Source of the DNA: Platycnemis pennipes
Lineage: Eukaryota; Arthropoda; Insecta; Odonata; Platycnemididae
DNA length: 64,000 nucleotides
Assembly (NCBI GenBank): GCA_933228895.1
Contig: OW121856.1
Span: 103,391,027-103,455,026, forward strand
Reading direction: 5' to 3'
Positions within the stretch are counted from its first letter, which is position 1. Each line of letters starts with the position of its first letter. The position numbers and the translations under genes were made by a program. This document shows positions 23,701-35,664 of this stretch, in pieces. A model generated the notes under the pieces. That model was given only the letters and a program-made list of their open reading frames with translations, was not told the DNA's origin and made no database searches.

Positions 23701-26700
23701 ACTTACTACTCGGCTTCTCAGATAGCAATATTTTTTAGATTTGATAATATACTATATTATTATTGAATTTGTACGAAAAATATGATAGAGTTTTTCACAT
23801 TCGGAAATCTAGTTATCATAATTCTGTTCACAACGTTTCATAGTTCTTAAGCAAGCTGATGGAAATAACTGATCTATATCTTTACTTTTATTTATGAACA
23901 GAAGAAATTATATCCCAAGATTACTTAGCTAGGGTAGTGTATTGCTTTAAAATCTGGTAAAATAGTCCAGAATCCTAGCATGAATTTGGAAGATACGTGA
24001 TAAATCTTTTATTCGGAGGTATTAGAAGTAAACTAACCTTTCTTTCAAACAGGTATAAGAGTTTTTACTCAAATATACTGCCATTTTTTGAATTAACATA
24101 AAACTGCTTTAAATTCACCTTTCTGCTCTTTCTTCTTCTTTACGCTGCGTATATTTTTACTGGTATTCATCAGATCCCAGGGATTTTTCATCCCCATTAT
24201 GAAGAAAATTAGTGCGTATGCATGGAATTGGGACGCTGTCCTCCTTCGCCTTTGGGGATTACGCCACGTTGCGAAATGACTTTCATAGAGTTCATTCATT
24301 CTTTGGCAGGGATGACGCAGAGAATGTCATTAAATCGGTCTCAAGTGGAGAATACCGCTTTGAGTGAATAACGGAAAAGGCAGCATAATTCCTTTAATTA
24401 AGAGCCTAGGTTTTCAAAAACGTAAAACCTAGGAATTCATTAACATATTGTTTTTTCTATCTTGCTAACTCCCAGCCCCCAATGTTTCCCTATTCATTGC
24501 TATCCTACTCACATTCAGTTAAGTCAAGCACATAGTATTAACGATTAAGAAAATTAACGATCAAAATGAATCGTTAAAAATGTAGTTAACTATTTAATTT
24601 AATCGTAACTTTTTAGAGCAGTTAACCTTTAACTTTTAATTGTTAAAGTTATACTATGATGGCTACAAAACTAACTTCAGTTAATTTTTTCGTTATTTTT
24701 GGCGAATTTGGGCGCAAAGCTTGCCCAACAGACAAATGGGAAAATAAAACGGTATCTAAGAATGCAACATAGCTGGGTAGTTGTGCTATGAATGAATAGG
24801 CCTAGACGAATACATCCGAACAAAAGCGGGGTTGAGGGGAGTGACCACCAAAGGTTAGGAACGCACCCTCAGACAAGAACCACTCGAAGACGATGTCCTA
24901 GAGGGCTCGTATGCCTTACTCGGCGACATCATGTCGTTAATTCTACATACATACATTCTTGAAACCGAGAAAGAAACGACCGGGTCGTCTAAAAACCTAT
25001 GACGGATAAAGGAGGGGGAAATGGTTCATTCAAAGTAAAGTATCTGTTACTATGCGCCAGTCTACGTTTACCTTACAAGGCGATTGCGTCTTAAATATAT
25101 CAGCCCCCTGTGAATCACGAGAAAGGGTGCGCAGGCACACCACCAGCATCTACTGTAACTCTATATAAAGAAGCCGTTTTCACTGAAATTTTATGATTGT
25201 GAAGGGATACTTCACAATGCAATGTGTGGATCGATATCAAAAACTTTATTTTTATTTTATTGTGTGATTTTACTTAAAAGTGGTATTTTATCCATTTATA
25301 AATAAGATGTTGATCGTGTATAGACTATATTATTGACTACCTAACAGATGGTTCTGGTTTCGCATTCCAGCAGAGGTAATTTGTTATACATTTAAAAATT
25401 GGAAATGATATGAAAGAATACACTGGACATATTATAATGATTGCAAAATTCATTTGATACTCGCTGAAAGCCAATGAAAAATAGTGCTTGATTTTCAAAT
25501 TGTAACATGCTAAAACTATTTAAACATATCTCTGAAATATTTTTGGCATAATTAATACCATTCTTGATTTTAAAAGAAAGTGATGCACTTATAAAGTGCC
25601 ATAAATGACGGTACTTGAATCAATTTAGTGCAAATAATTGAAGGTTATAAATATGAGTAAGGATGTTGAATCTTTTATTTTAGATGGTGTCTGTAATCTA
25701 TGTATGATAAGATGAATAATGTATCCTGTTATAACTGATAAAAAAATAAGCAATCTTATTTTCCATGTTCAAAGATAACTTGCTGAACATTAGTAGGAAA
25801 AATAAAAAGGAAAATACATTCACAAAGTCGTTGAATAGTAGCGTTCTAACACAAAGTCTTCTCAATCACAAAGTCTTCTAACACAAAGTCTTCTTATCTT
25901 CTTCTCAGGGGAAAGAATTCCCCTGAGAATTATGCTTGACGTATAACGTCTGAAGTATTGCGTTAAAAATAAAGGGAATATTGTCAAGACTTCTTAAACG
26001 AAGAAATAAGGAGAGAACTGTTAAAGAAACTGTTAAAGAATTGATTGCGGCGAATTATACTTCGGAAACTGTGTGGACTTTAGAAAATAGAGAACACATG
26101 CAGATGGTCATATTTGTGGTGTAAGTTATGAAATAAATTTTCTTTAGGCCTTTGACATTGGGAAAAAATCTGGAATGAGTAAGTGCTAATATGTATTGAA
26201 ATTTCTAGAGCTGAGTTCGTGTGAAGTGTGATGAATAAGCGACGGAATATGGGAGACAAAGTTTTCAAGCAATATGAAGGAAGGAAGGCAAATATGAAGA
26301 TATTTACAGGAGTCTAATATAGAGTTCTTTCATTGCTATGTGGCAGTAAAAACCACGTTGTGAGGTAACATTTGATCAGATATATAGAAAGTATTAGATA
26401 TTAATAGTTAAAATTATGAATGTGAGTGTTGAAGATGATAAATTCAAATTTGGAAACTTGTTCCTACTAATAAATGTAAAAGATTCTACATTTTATGGAA
26501 TAATAGCGATCTAACTCGGCGATGGAAAATATTGTGTGATAACCATTCGATAATTAATTTTTATGTTGAATATAATCAGAATTAAAGAATTTTTTACAGT
26601 TTCAATATTGAATAGTGCTAGAATATTGCATTATTCATTCTCCATGACATTTTTAAGCTGATCGAAGCTATGTGGACAAAACTAGGTACTCATTATGCAT

Positions 26701-28198
26701 CTCATTAATAAATGTAGTGAAAGTAAGAAATCGTACGGTAAGAAAATGGTATTTTGAATCCAATTGAGTTGATGATGAAAATTGATCCTTTGGCGTCCTC
26801 CGAACACGCTTCATCCATTTACCAGATAATATCGGTCTCTGTCGGTCGTAGATGCTTATTTAATTTGAATATATGTTTGCTATTTATTAAGATACCAACT
26901 GTTTAACACCAAAAGATTTGAAAGATGGAATCAGTATTTATGTTTGAATATTTGATATGTGTATCAACGTATTCAGCTTAAATTTTAATCTAGTATATTT
27001 TTAGTATACTGCTACAATCGTAAATTGACTAAATAACTGCAAATGTTATCTACTGTAATTTGTTTCCAATTTCTGGATTATAATTGACCAATTTCAAAGG
27101 CGTTGCATTTTCGGAGTTACAATGGGCACAATGATTAATGTTACTTAGGATTTGTGCCATCAGCACAACAAGAACATCTTGAACGTGTTTGAGAGGCAAC
27201 GAAGATCAGAGTAATATGTAGGTGTAGTGGCTTAAGCGTTGTCTGTCGGAATTTGGTATCCCTACTACCAGTTTTTTGTCGGCATACTATTAATTAAGGA
27301 TATTATACAGGATTAATTAAGGCTGCGTTGAGAGTGAAATCTTGGTAAAAAGAAGATAGGAGACAGTGATGGAGGTGGAATGTTTAGGAGGGAAAGGTAA
27401 TACTATGTCAAGGTACAGATAAATTTTGGAACATATTGTGACGCGGAGAAGTCTTCTGCTGTCGGCCAACTAAGTTCCAATTCCTCGATTATTTTGGTAT
27501 AGTGTGCATACTTATCTCTGCCGACCACGTCGTTTGTGCATTTTCCCTTGTACTTTGCTACGAAAGATCAACAAGGCTCGTGAAAATGTTCCTAAATCCT
27601 CAGTTACTGAAGTTTTCTCAAATTATAAGTAACTCAAAGACCAAATATGACTAATTCAATGGAAAAAAGTGATCAGAAACATCTAAATAGCCTTTATCCC
27701 TGCAAAAACTGTCGATGCATATATTTTACTATACATTATAATAAATTAGGTATTTTTATGTGTTGATTAACTTTGATATCCATTGAAATTCATGATCGGC
27801 ATATGAATAAACTGCAATGCACATTAGATGGACTGGATACTGAAGCACATTTGTTTAGAAAGAGAAAAGTATTGCAATCCTTAAGACATATATAATTCGT
27901 GATCCAAGCATCATATGATCCATTAATTTTTGTGCCGTAATGATTTTTTGTCAGTAGGTACGTTATAATAAATAATAATGAGAAATAAAGTGATGTTGGG
28001 AAATATTTACTCTCATTTTGACCCATATGGTGAGGACTTGCTACTGTTTATACTGCGAAGTTCTCTTACACTAATTTATCAATGATAAGTTCGAAATTGA
28101 ATAGAATTGGCTCGTGGTGTTGGTTCTTTGTTAGATGGCTTTATCCTTTGTCTATAGGAGTCCTGAAGGCTTGGAGAGGTTAATTGGTTCCTTCTTAC
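23701..28198. other. Long AT-rich stretch, no gene recognised
   Basis: About 4.5 kb. It may be intron if the exon at 28199-28321 is live. Around 24530-24700 GTTAA/TTAAC words are dense. A TATATAAA occurs at 25163 with no Initiator at the right distance. At 25850-25900 'cacaaagtcttct' is repeated about three times. I see no other structure. Confidence 0.45.
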
Positions 28199-28321
28199 CT
28201 TTTCTCCACACTGGGGTGGCAGGAGGGTTGGAATCCACGTCGCACTTCAGCGAGACCGGCATTCCTTCCATGATGGGAAATCCGAAACCCGGTTCACGGC
28301 TTATCCCGAATGAGGGACTGT
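28199..28321 (-). CDS. Probable exon of an Ig-superfamily receptor or adhesion protein
   Basis: The minus strand encodes 41 codons ending in EGMPVSLKCDVDSNPP and then ATPVWRK. This is the first half of an immunoglobulin-like domain: the B-strand Cys in V-S-L-K-C and the C-strand Trp in P-V-W. The exon ends at AAAAG|GTAAGA, a strong donor, in phase 1. Upstream a pyrimidine-rich run and GCAG|A form an acceptor, also phase 1, giving an in-frame 123-base exon. Ig domains split by an intron after the Trp are common in insect adhesion genes. The second half (the Y-x-C strand) was not found in this window, so the flanking introns would be long. The family could be nephrin/kirre, sidestep or echinoid-like; I cannot choose. 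It could also be a lone relic exon. Confidence 0.62.
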
Positions 28322-29140
28322 CTGCTCTCAACATGCGAAAGGAAGAAAAATAACACAATACATCAGTTGGAGGAGAGGGCAAAGGCTGAACAAAGCAAAA
28401 CACAGACTTTCAAAATGACAGTGCGTAAAAAAATTTGCAACAATTTCTTTTTCACTCAAAACATCCATCTTGCCCTCGCAAATGCCTTTCTGAAAACTTA
28501 ATGGAAATCGTGATGAGAACACGAAGTCTTGCGCTGATGCAGTATCATCAGAAGACAGAGCCCCTTTGTTTGTGTCGGAGTTATATAAAAAAATGAAGCA
28601 GGATTTGGTGACGATGAGATGCAATACCAAGGGAGAAGGGAAAATTGTTTCCTTCTCTGAGGCGTAAGGAGTTCGGTCTGGAGACTGCTGACTCATTACT
28701 ACTTTGAAATCTGCTCCTAGTCATGTTGTTTATTTAAAACCTCAAAAACATATTTTTGAGATATTTCCTATAGCTGAGAGGGGAAAACAGTTGGGAAAAT
28801 AGCTTTGAAATTATTTTTTAGGAAAAATTATTCTGTGTATAATATTGAGGGCGAAGTATAAGATATTATTAGCCCTTCTTTATTGATTAGGTACTTTTAC
28901 TACTGGATGAATACAGTTCTTTGGAGTGTAATAAGAAAATATTCAATTTCTTCCTAACAAACATCTTACAAAGAAGATGATATTTAGTGAATTTAGGCTG
29001 TTAAAACTAAATAGGTCTAAAGGCTGAATTTTGCTGGAATTGCTCCCTGCCCAGAATAATTATATGACTTCATAAGTCAAATTAGTTAATTTCAAGTTTG
29101 TTACCACAGTAATAGGTGCTTCAGCCCGGGAGGAAAAGTA
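28322..29140. other. No feature recognised
   Basis: Probably intronic if the neighbouring exon is real. The minus frame 28328-28696 runs through the acceptor tract and has no domain of its own. Confidence 0.45.
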
Positions 29141-29149
29141 AGTACGCAG

Positions 29150-29409
29150 TATGGGAATCAAAGGGAAAAGAGGAATGGTGGAGAGAAACCCGGCGTCAGC
29201 ATAAGCCTGCTCTTTGATGAAAATACGCCAAGGGGATCATGACTTAACGTTCCATCTGTCGGATGGAGTACTGAACTCCAATGTACTGAATGTCCTCCAC
29301 AAAATATTAATGGTCGGATAACTAATGAAAAATATCTTTCACTACCGGAAATCGAATCCGGGCCTTTCCAGTGCAAGACCAGTGTTCTAACCACTACACC
29401 AATCCGACG
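29150..29409 (-). mobile_element. tRNA-derived SINE (tRNA-Val-like head)
   Basis: Read on the minus strand from 29409. An A-box-like TGGTGTAGTGGTTA is followed by a tRNA-Val-like CTTGCAC...GAAAGG region. Then CCGGA-TTCGATT-TCCGG forms a perfect 5-bp T-arm with a B box. There is no matching acceptor stem and no proper anticodon stem, so it is not a functional tRNA. The body after the head continues about 190 bases and includes 'cggatggaacgttaa' (minus strand), a non-tRNA module of the kind found in SINEs. The 3' end is uncertain. Confidence 0.75.
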
Positions 29410-30118
29410 CCTGAGTTCCTTTATGTGTGGAATTCGTCTTCCGTTGATCCACGATGAGGGTTGCGGTGAAATGACATTTCAACTCAAACAATCATTTAAA
29501 GTTTAACCTACAGTCCGGCAGTGATTCACAAGTGAAATCTTAATGTCGCATGAAACTTTAACAGATCAGAACGGCCATTCAAAGATCCCTCCAATGTTCT
29601 CTTTATGTATTCTCCTTCCGTTAGATAACAGATATCACGAATCACAGCGAAAATAATTAAGAGCGTGTCCACCAAGGAAACAGCAAGTCTCATTTTCAGT
29701 AACCAAAAACATTTATGGCTTAGATTCGTAAGAATTATCGATTTAAAAATTGAACTTAAAAACACGTAACTGTTTCTCTATTCTCCTTTACGTGCATTTA
29801 TATATTTCAGAGATACAATAATTTAACACTTAATAGTAGCTAATTTTCTTATAATTAAATATTATTATTGACCACTTTATTTATGTAGTACAAGTAGTTT
29901 ATGTATGCATTATACGCTGGGAAAAAACAAGATCCTACAGTTTATGTTTAATTAAAGAAAACTGTTACGGTTACGGTAACAGTTACGATTAGATAGTTAC
30001 GGTTGTTGTGCTATGCTTGAATGTTATGTAGCAGATTTGTAAATAATATTCAAGAATAATAGAGAATAAATCAAGAATTTTTGGAAACATGGCGTTCTTT
30101 ACAAAAATTGTCACCAAA
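29410..30118. other. No gene; short GTTACGGT repeats
   Basis: AT-rich. At 29960-30005 the word GTTACG recurs about five times with its inverse CGTAAC, a tiny tandem or inverted cluster. Nothing else was recognised. Confidence 0.4.
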
Positions 30119-30165
30119 GCCCTGAAGAATCCGAATTAAAGAGGCGAAACGTTGGCACAAATTGG
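30119..30165 (+). repeat. GAAAC hairpin motif, copy 2
   Basis: The plus strand reads CCTGAAGAA, a degenerate stem-loop, then GGCGAAACGTTGGCAC. It matches the subgroup with GAAACGTTGGC also seen at 46437-46475 on the minus strand. Confidence 0.5.
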
Positions 30166-30519
30166 TGTTTATCAAAAACGACCAAACAACTCCCTATAAG
30201 CACATTTCTATTACTACTCAATAGTAGATTTCTATACCATGTATAGTTTTTCACACGCTCCTCTTACCAAACAACGTGGAATATTTATTCTAACGGGCAT
30301 AAAATCCTGAATTTGAAGCCTCGCAGAGCCCTTCATAAAAATTTTAAGCCACTCATCAACATGGTGGCGTTAAAATTTGTGCGGGTGAAGAAAAAAAAAT
30401 GAAAAGTCATTTCCTCAATTCCTGCCTTAGACCTCTCTATATGCTGCGAATCCATCGCAGTGCCAACAATTTGACCAAAGCGTATTTTAATCTCTTTCTT
30501 CCCCTCACTAATTTGGGTT

Positions 30520-31560
30520 AAATGTCAAGGCGACTGCGAGGGTTAAGGAAATTGTATTTTTTCTTCGACTCGTGTGATTTTTTCCTTCCGTTTCAGTTTT
30601 CAACCCTCTTTTGTTTTGTTTTCTCCTTGGAATCTGCCGTGTGCCACACTCCCTTCCCCCCCGCAATCCCCTTCTTGAACCCTGAGGGAGTGAGCCCCCT
30701 TCTTTCCCTCGTCAGAAAACCACCGTTCCCACTCACTTCTCCCATTCTCTTTTTACCCCGAGACCACGCCTAAATGCTTCCATTGTCCAGGAATATTGAC
30801 ACTCTCTCTCTCTCTCTCTCCCCTCTTCAATAAGGATCTCCCCAAGAGAGGATCCTCTCCCCCTCTTCATCCAGTGCCACCTTTCGACGCCAAACATAAC
30901 CATCGCCAACCCCTCCTTCTTTTCCGTAACTCGCTCCCTTCCATCCCTTCCAAACCAACACATCCCTTCCCCGGCCATTGCCATCATGCCGCCCCAGGGC
31001 ACTGCGCTCATTTCCCCCAATTTCAGCACCCCGTTCTTATATTCGCCCCTTGCCCGACCCTCCCTTCGCAAACTTCGGTACAGTGCTTCGTTCCTCTTCC
31101 CCTCACAGACGTCTCCAGGCATCTTCCCCCACCCCTCCCTGCTACATCTCCCTCCACTCCCTCTTCCTCTAGTTTTTTTTTATTTCTACCATCCCTTCCC
31201 ATACCTCCACCACCCCCCTTTCCAGACTTCTCTCACGTAGACGTTATCTCCGCTCTTCCCTCCCCTCTCTTTGCGAAGGGGGTTGGCTCTTTCCCTCCCA
31301 CAGGAAGGTAGAGACCCTCTTCTCCCTCCAACGCCATTCCTTTTATTTTAAATTTCCCATTTGAGAACTTTTTCTTAATGGAAAAGTATCCCTATGATCT
31401 CTGTACGTATGCAGACCACCTCTTCGGGTGCGTGTCGCGGAAACTACCTCATTCTTCATCCTCCTTCATCTGTCTTCTCTTCCTACTCTTCTTTTTCCAT
31501 TCGATTCTCTTAGTTCTCCGTACCTCCTTATAACCTTTTATGAGATTTATTTCGTCTCCC
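30520..31560 (+). repeat. Long pyrimidine-rich region with (CT)n microsatellite
   Basis: About 1 kb of C/T-rich plus strand containing a (CT)n run at 30802-30820. The frames 30796-31311 (171 codons, Pro/Ser/Phe/His-rich) and 30733-31122 on the opposite strand are compositional shadows with no recognised domain. Confidence 0.6.
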
Positions 31561-31975
31561 TTGTTCTCTTTAGCTCATCTCTACCCAAAAATATTGTCTT
31601 AGCACTTATATTGTTCGGAATATGGGTCCCTCAGACAGGCGAGCTCTGAATTCTCAGAGTTTATTATATTCATCTATCACCCCGTATTGTAGTTTTCAAG
31701 TATAAATCAAATTTTGACATCATGGTGACAATATGTACAGAGTAAACAGCAGCAGATTTTCCGGTACAGAAATTTGATTTATATTTCGCATTTAAATTTG
31801 TGAATTGTCGTCGCTGGTGGTAATGAGGTCAGCGTATATGATGTGGCATTTGAACCCTAGAGTTCATATTGTTCATGGTGGGATTTCTTCATTGCTTGAT
31901 ACAACTTGTTCGAACGCCAATGTGTCGAGATGACCTTTAAACGTTATTTTTAAGGGAATCCAATTCTTGAATTAT
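31561..31975. other. No feature recognised
   Basis: AT-rich DNA without recognisable coding or structural signal. Confidence 0.45.
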
Positions 31976-32031
31976 GATCTAGTTTATTGACGACTAAGGT
32001 TTCAAATGATTAAGTCATCATCAGGTAGATC
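31976..32031 (-). repeat. GAAAC hairpin motif, copy 3, with closing stem
   Basis: The minus strand has CTGATGA at 32024-32018, a weak stem, GAAAC, and GTC before 'aataaac'. The outer words 'gatcta' (31976-31981) and 'tagatc' (32026-32031) are perfectly complementary and would close the whole motif. Confidence 0.5.
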
Positions 32032-33590
32032 AGAAGTCATCATCATTGTATTACTTGAATGGTTTTATTTTGACTCGGATTTAATTTCGGATAGTATTTA
32101 TAAGAGAGTCCTCACAAAATTAGCATTTTACTAAAATATTTTGCCATTTCTATCTTAATGAACCTACAGGTTCTCTTTTTCAACAAGGTTAGTTTGGTGA
32201 AAATATTTATGTAATGACTACTCAAATACCTAATTTATGAGATACAGAATTAGTTTTTCTGAGCTCAAAATCCACAGAATGTACTACTATAATACTAAAT
32301 TTATCGATCAAGGATATAATAGTAGACACCTACACAACTATATTTCATAATATTGTGAGCGCCTCGTCTGATTTAACTTGAATAAGAATGCATGTATATT
32401 ATCCTACCCTTCGAAAAACAGATATAATAAGAAGAAGACTTCGTGTTTTTCAGTGGCTATTTCAACGAGAACGGTGCAGTAGTATGATAATTACTTCAAA
32501 TAGAAATATTTCCTTTCATGGATAAGTGTTACACACGAAATTTAGATTGGGTTCTGTGCAAATGAACACAACTGTTGATCACTGAAATCAGTATTTGCAT
32601 TATAAATGCCACTTTTTTCTTTGCTCAGTTGACTAATACAGTCCCTCTTCAGAAAGTAGAGGTTAAGTATGGCATAATAATTTCACTATACTTTCTGGTT
32701 TTAAACTTATCAAATTGTTACCCAGGAATTATCTCAACATATGGAGCTAACACGCAAAATATATTCATATTTGGTCACTGCTCAATAAATTTCGGCAATA
32801 AAACAATTTGAGCATTAAATTATATAATCTCAATAGATTTTTGTGTTGACAGAGTACTATACTATAGAAGAATGTTCATTTGGTTGTACTATTTGCTTAT
32901 TTTTGTAGTTGACGTTGATATTCCAGTCGTATTTGTGTTTCGTGATTTTTGCTTCAGGAAAGGGGCATAGATCTTTTATTCATGCAAATTAAATGCAATT
33001 TAGGTATTGGAATGAAAACAACACCCACATTACATCTGCAAAACAGTGATGGCAAGTCTGTGCTTATTAAGTAATTATATTTTATATTAGTTTATCTTCC
33101 AATTATACACTCATAATATGCATACATATGTTACTACTGCTAAACCAATAACAACTATACACTTTATAGATATTTCGGATTGGCTGGATTGCTGTTTCAA
33201 TGTCAGTGCAACTGCAGATGGATTACGGTTTTTCGCAAACATAGTAATCATTGAACGAAAATAAACATCCGTTAGTATGTTGATAGATAAGTTTTTCAGA
33301 CGAGTGTCATCATGCATAATGAATCGTTTACATCTTTTACTAAGCCTGATTGCTGTTCAAAATTTTCTCCATTGCTCGCAATACATTACGTATAACTGTA
33401 TAAATTTCACTGGCGTAGCTGTATTGAACATAAACTTTCCAATCTATATTTACTGAAAATGAAGTTGAAATTGCATTCAATTACTAATATATTATTCAGT
33501 TCTACGAAAAGTCGAAGAGTATTCTTAGAAATAGCTCTAAGTATAGTCCAACTAAAGATTGGAGAGACCGCAGTGGTATTTCTTTCCTCT
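32032..33590. other. No feature recognised
   Basis: AT-rich DNA. No gene, RNA or repeat was assigned. Confidence 0.45.
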
Positions 33591-34150
33591 AGAGGTTTTC
33601 GCTTCCGTCACTCTCTACTTAGATGGCTGGCGTTGGTCGAAAATTCGATCCAATTGATTTCATCCATCTCCCAAATAACTTTGTCGATATATTTTGTCCT
33701 TCCGTATAGATTTATTGCTGATCTCATCTCCGCTGAGCACCCGCTGATCTTCGCCATCCATTTTTTCCTAATCCTCCCTCCGTTCCCTTATACCGTCGGA
33801 AAATTCATTCGTCTCCTTTTAAATTCCTTCAAACTTTTTCTGCGCACTCACCCATTATTATATCCGTCCTCCTCTGCCTTCGGCCGTTATGTGAGTTCCA
33901 GCCTCCTTCTGCCTCTCCAGTATTTCTTCTCCTCCTTGTCCCACTCTCCCAGTAATAACTCTCTTTCTTCCCGCACTTCATATTGCCTCACTCTACTTAC
34001 TCTGCTCATCCGCACCCTCCCCTGCACCCTCACTCATCTTCACAGCGGCAGCCGCGCCATACCACACCCTTTTTTATTCCCTCCGCCGATCCTTGCACCC
34101 ACTCCGCCTCACTCACTCTCTCCATACTTCAGAGGATTCACAACTCTTGT
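33591..34150 (+). repeat. Pyrimidine-rich stretch with long artefactual frame
   Basis: The plus frame 33459-34187 (242 codons) is the longest in the window, but it is rich in Leu/Ser/Pro/Phe as expected from C/T bias. It shows no catalytic or domain motif and no ordered transmembrane pattern. I treat it as non-coding. Confidence 0.5.
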
Positions 34151-34239
34151 AAGAGTTACATATTTGTTACTACACATTAACACTTGACACTTGAACACTT
34201 GACACCATAATTTTGGTAAGTTTCTTTTGGTTTACTCCG

Positions 34240-34310
34240 GTTAAACTAAACTTTTTAGCAACATTTTCGCCGTGCTATTCTGCCGGCTTCATCAGGCATT
34301 CTAAATCAAC
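34240..34310 (-). repeat. GAAAC-type hairpin motif, copy 4
   Basis: The minus strand has CTGATGA (34295-34289), one extra A, then GCCGGC-loop-GC(A)CGGC (stem with one bulged A), then GAAAATGTTGC. It is a slightly degenerate member of the motif family. Confidence 0.55.
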
Positions 34311-34402
34311 AATGAAAAATAAATAAACAAACTTAAACGGTTATTATGAGCAGTATGATTAATTAATACTTTAGTTTTTCAAAAGTCTATTCCACTTATC
34401 AG

Positions 34403-35664
34403 GGGCCTTATTCTGTAAAGTCGAATTCGAGATTCCGATGTCACAACAATACCCATATATGGAAAAAACGTCATAGTTTGCAGTACAAACCGTGCTCCCT
34501 TGATGCCGCGACGGTCGCTCCGGCTCAAGGCGACGGAGTCGTATCATTTTGTGGATCATTTCGTTCATAATCCGTCGCCAAATATTTTCTGGCTAGCAGG
34601 CGCTACTATCGCGGTGAGCACCGATAGAAACTTCGATTGTAGCAGACGACTTGTTGATATTTATCGCGCGGGATACAAGGTGAGAATGTATCTAATTCTA
34701 GCTAATGATTATATCTTTCATGTGTCCGTTTCCTTGCCTGTTATACAGTTAGAGGTATATAAAACTATTTGTTTTGTTTTCAATTGTCGCCATGCAGTGT
34801 ATTTTTTTAATATTGATTAAAAATTGTCGAGTAGAGTAGACATAGGTATAAGTTTTTTATTCGTGTAAAATTTCTACGTAATATTTTAATGCTACTGCAG
34901 GGGCAATCTATATTATAGAGAGAGATGGTATCATGTTGGAAATCACATTGTTTGAGCAAATCTCATTATGCTGGCAATCGCTTTGTATGAGTACCTTTCT
35001 TTGTGTACGTGGTTGTGTTTTACCGACAAATTCTGACATTGTATGGACGTCCCCCCTGCCACACACCTTTATGGTGGATTGAGGGTATACGTAGATTTAG
35101 ACGTCCTTTGGTCTACGGACGCGTACATTATCGCAGGATATTGAACGGTTGTTGTATATTTTTGTTATCTGCTACTGTGATATCATCCATTCCAAATCAA
35201 TGCACTATTTAAATAGAAACATAGGCAGACGGAGGAATATATGCACGAAGATGCAATTATTCACTCGATAAAACAATATCAATACAGTAGCTGTCAACAA
35301 AATAAATTGATAAAACCAAAACATTTCGTGATTTAATTCCAAAGGTGTAATCACTTTCAATTTTTAGAAGTTTCACTTTCTTAATTAGTCCGCCGTTATT
35401 CCATACCAGCATATATTGTTACATTTTAAAGCGAATAGATTGATTACAAACATCAACAGTAAGTCATGTTGATTAACTATTGTTAATTACCTCAGCTTGT
35501 TCCCTCCATTGTAATAATGGCGCCGTCGATATACATAACGCTGGATAAACAGTCAACTGTTAAACGTCATTTCGGCGGTGAACGATGTTCGCGAATCGTT
35601 CGTCGCGGTGACCCACGACTCTCCATATGAGCCGAAAATCTTTCGACTTTACAGAATAGGCCCC
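34403..35664. mobile_element. Non-autonomous DNA transposon with terminal inverted repeats
   Basis: The left end (34403 on) reads GGGCCTTATTCTGTAAAGTC. The right end (35642-35664) is its reverse complement with one base missing, so about 22 of 24 positions pair. The trinucleotide CAG flanks both ends and may be the target duplication. Ends of the form GGSCCTATTCT recall PIF/Harbinger or ISL2EU elements. That assignment is from memory and uncertain. The interior (~1.2 kb) holds short frames at 34500-34820 and 35003-35212 without recognisable transposase motifs. Confidence 0.7.

Noticed and set aside
24530..24700. GTTAA/TTAAC-dense segment as a hAT-like element
   Set aside because: I could not find defined inverted ends or an 8-bp target duplication.
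25163..25200. TATATAAA as a promoter
   Set aside because: There is no TCAGT-like Initiator at 25-35 bases and no gene downstream.
30796..31311. 171-codon plus-strand Pro/Ser/His-rich frame
   Set aside because: It lies in a pyrimidine-rich region containing a (CT)n run. The opposite strand is equally open, as expected from composition.
33459..34187. 242-codon plus-strand open frame, the longest in the window
   Set aside because: It overlaps a C/T-rich tract. Residues are mostly Leu, Ser, Pro, Phe and Ile with no domain, no catalytic motif and no ordered membrane pattern.
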